Assembly (NCBI GenBank): GCA_023392205.1 | Contig: JAEVZN010000260.1 | Location: 1 to 6,407, forward strand | Direction of reading: 5' to 3' | Length of the DNA: 6,407 nt | Origin: Pseudomonadota bacterium | GTDB lineage: Bacteria; Pseudomonadota; Alphaproteobacteria; Rhizobiales; Xanthobacteraceae | Shown here: positions 5,497 through 6,407 of the stretch, one piece after another | How the letters are laid out: each line of letters starts with the position of its first letter | Numbering within the stretch: the first letter of the stretch is position 1 | Program-made: the position numbers and the translations under genes | The notes under the pieces: generated by a model | What the model was told of the DNA's origin: nothing | Database searches by the model: none | What the model saw: only the letters and a program-made list of their open reading frames with translations

Positions 5497-6407
5497 ATGA
5501 AATTCGGCGACTATCCCAAGGCAGGATCGCTTGAGGGCATTACCGGCTTCCGCAATTACATGCAGACGCTCGGGCTCGATATGCCCTGCGACGATATCGT
5601 TGCAGGCGGTCCGGATTCGCCGTTGGGGGCGCCGATCGAAGTCGACGGGATGAAGATCGGCCACCGGCTCGGCATGCATCCGATGGAAGGCTGGGATTGC
5701 CAGACGGACGGACGTCCGAGCGACAACACGAAACGGCGCTGGCAGCGTTTCGGCGAGAGCGGTGCGAAACTGATCTGGGGCGGCGAAGCGTGTGCCGTCC
5801 GACCCGACGGGCGCGCGAATCCGAAGCAGCTCTACATGTCCGAGCACAGCCAGGCCGACATCGCCGGGTTACGCGAGATCGCCATAAAGGCGCACAGGCA
5901 GGCGATGGGCGACGACAACGGGCTCGTCATCGGTCTGCAATTGACCCATTCCGGTCGCTTCTGCAAACCGAACGACAATACCAAGTTCGAATCGATCATC
6001 GCCTACAATCATCCGATCCTTGACCGGAAGTTCGGCTATCCGGCCGGCCGCCCGGTTATCAGTGACGACGAGATCAAGCGGCTGATCGAGGATTATGTAA
6101 TTGCCGCCAAGCGCGCGCAGCAATGCGGCTATGACTTCGTCGATCTAAAGCATTGTCACGGCTATCTCGGCCACGAATTCCTGAGCGCGGTGACGCGGCC
6201 CGGCCCCTATGGCGGATCGCTGGAAAACCGCACGCGCTTCCTGCGCGAGATCGTCGAAGGCATCCGTGCGGAAGCGCCGGGACTGAAGATGGGTGTGCGG
6301 CTGAGCGTCATCGATACGCTTCCCTACAAACCCGATCCTGCGCAGTCGCTGCCGGGCGCGCTCGGACCGGGCATCCCGGAGGAATATACGACGCCTTATC
6401 CGTATGC
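5497..6407 (+). CDS. Old Yellow Enzyme-type NADH:flavin oxidoreductase (3' end outside window)
   Basis: An open frame of 303 residues runs from ATG 5497 to the window end without a stop. It is the N-terminal part of the FMN-binding TIM barrel of the OYE/2,4-dienoyl-CoA reductase family, which reduces activated C=C bonds with NAD(P)H. Visible signs are GVQL-like LVIGLQLTHSGRF (143-155), the active-site segment DLKHCHGYLGHEF (216-228), the family signature RPGPYGGSLENRTRF (234-248), and MGVRLS (265-270) on a later strand. In the canonical motif the position of the first substrate-binding His is occupied by Lys218; His221 and Tyr223 match the second His/Asn and the proton-donor Tyr. Whether a C-terminal FeS/FAD half follows, as in dienoyl-CoA reductase, cannot be seen. 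It is the third gene of the operon, 39 bp after the TetR gene. A few codons rare in GC-rich genomes occur (ATA, TTA, AGG, CTA), too few to argue for transfer. The substrate is unknown. Confidence 0.88.
   Translation, partial: MKFGDYPKAGSLEGITGFRNYMQTLGLDMPCDDIVAGGPDSPLGAPIEVDGMKIGHRLGMHPMEGWDCQTDGRPSDNTKRRWQRFGESGAKLIWGGEACAVRPDGRANPKQLYMSEHSQADIAGLREIAIKAHRQAMGDDNGLVIGLQLTHSGRFCKPNDNTKFESIIAYNHPILDRKFGYPAGRPVISDDEIKRLIEDYVIAAKRAQQCGYDFVDLKHCHGYLGHEFLSAVTRPGPYGGSLENRTRFLREIVEGIRAEAPGLKMGVRLSVIDTLPYKPDPAQSLPGALGPGIPEEYTTPYPY

Noticed and set aside
5305..5847. A 180-codon minus-strand frame across the TetR/OYE junction
   Set aside because: It is antisense to two supported genes and shows no domain; it is explained by GC-rich codon bias.

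Overview
The window looks like chromosomal DNA of a GC-rich alphaproteobacterium. Hyphomicrobiales, probably the Bradyrhizobium/Rhodopseudomonas group (Nitrobacteraceae), fits best. The reasons are the strong G/C bias at third codon positions, the style of the ferredoxin-NADP+ reductase and of the LysM protein with an Ala/Pro-rich linker, and the presence of a tripartite tricarboxylate transporter (TTT) receptor. This assignment rests on recognition, not on a database search. Six protein genes are visible. The first and last are cut by the window edges. I see no tRNA, rRNA, CRISPR array, insertion sequence or phage gene.

Layout. Positions 1-951 (+) hold the 3' part of a LysM-domain envelope protein. 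It converges on a minus-strand pair, and the 111-bp gap between them carries two inverted repeats, one of which resembles a bidirectional terminator. The minus-strand pair is read right to left: a ferredoxin/flavodoxin-NADP+ reductase (2147-2920), then a secreted TTT (Bug family) solute receptor (1063-2049). A 206-bp AT-richer divergent control region (2921-3126) separates the pair from a plus-strand group. That group is a fused family I CoA-transferase (3127-4734), a TetR-family regulator starting 3 bp after it (4738-5457), and an Old Yellow Enzyme-type flavin oxidoreductase that runs off the window end (5497 onward).

How the genes may work together. The CoA-transferase, TetR regulator and OYE reductase are closely packed on one strand and probably form one operon for activating and reducing an unidentified organic acid. 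The TetR protein is the obvious candidate to control the divergent region. That region holds a well-formed minus-strand promoter, a possible overlapping plus-strand promoter, three copies of the heptamer TCCCGGT in alternating orientation, and a perfect 17-bp inverted repeat 58 bp upstream of the CoA-transferase start. Including the Bug receptor (substrate capture) and the reductase (NADPH/ferredoxin electron transfer) in the same pathway is a guess from position only.

Nothing here amounts to a clearly new biological system. The most useful leads are the structured divergent promoter region, the OYE protein with Lys-His-Cys-His in place of the usual active-site His-x-x-His/Asn motif, and the unidentified substrate of this small catabolic module.
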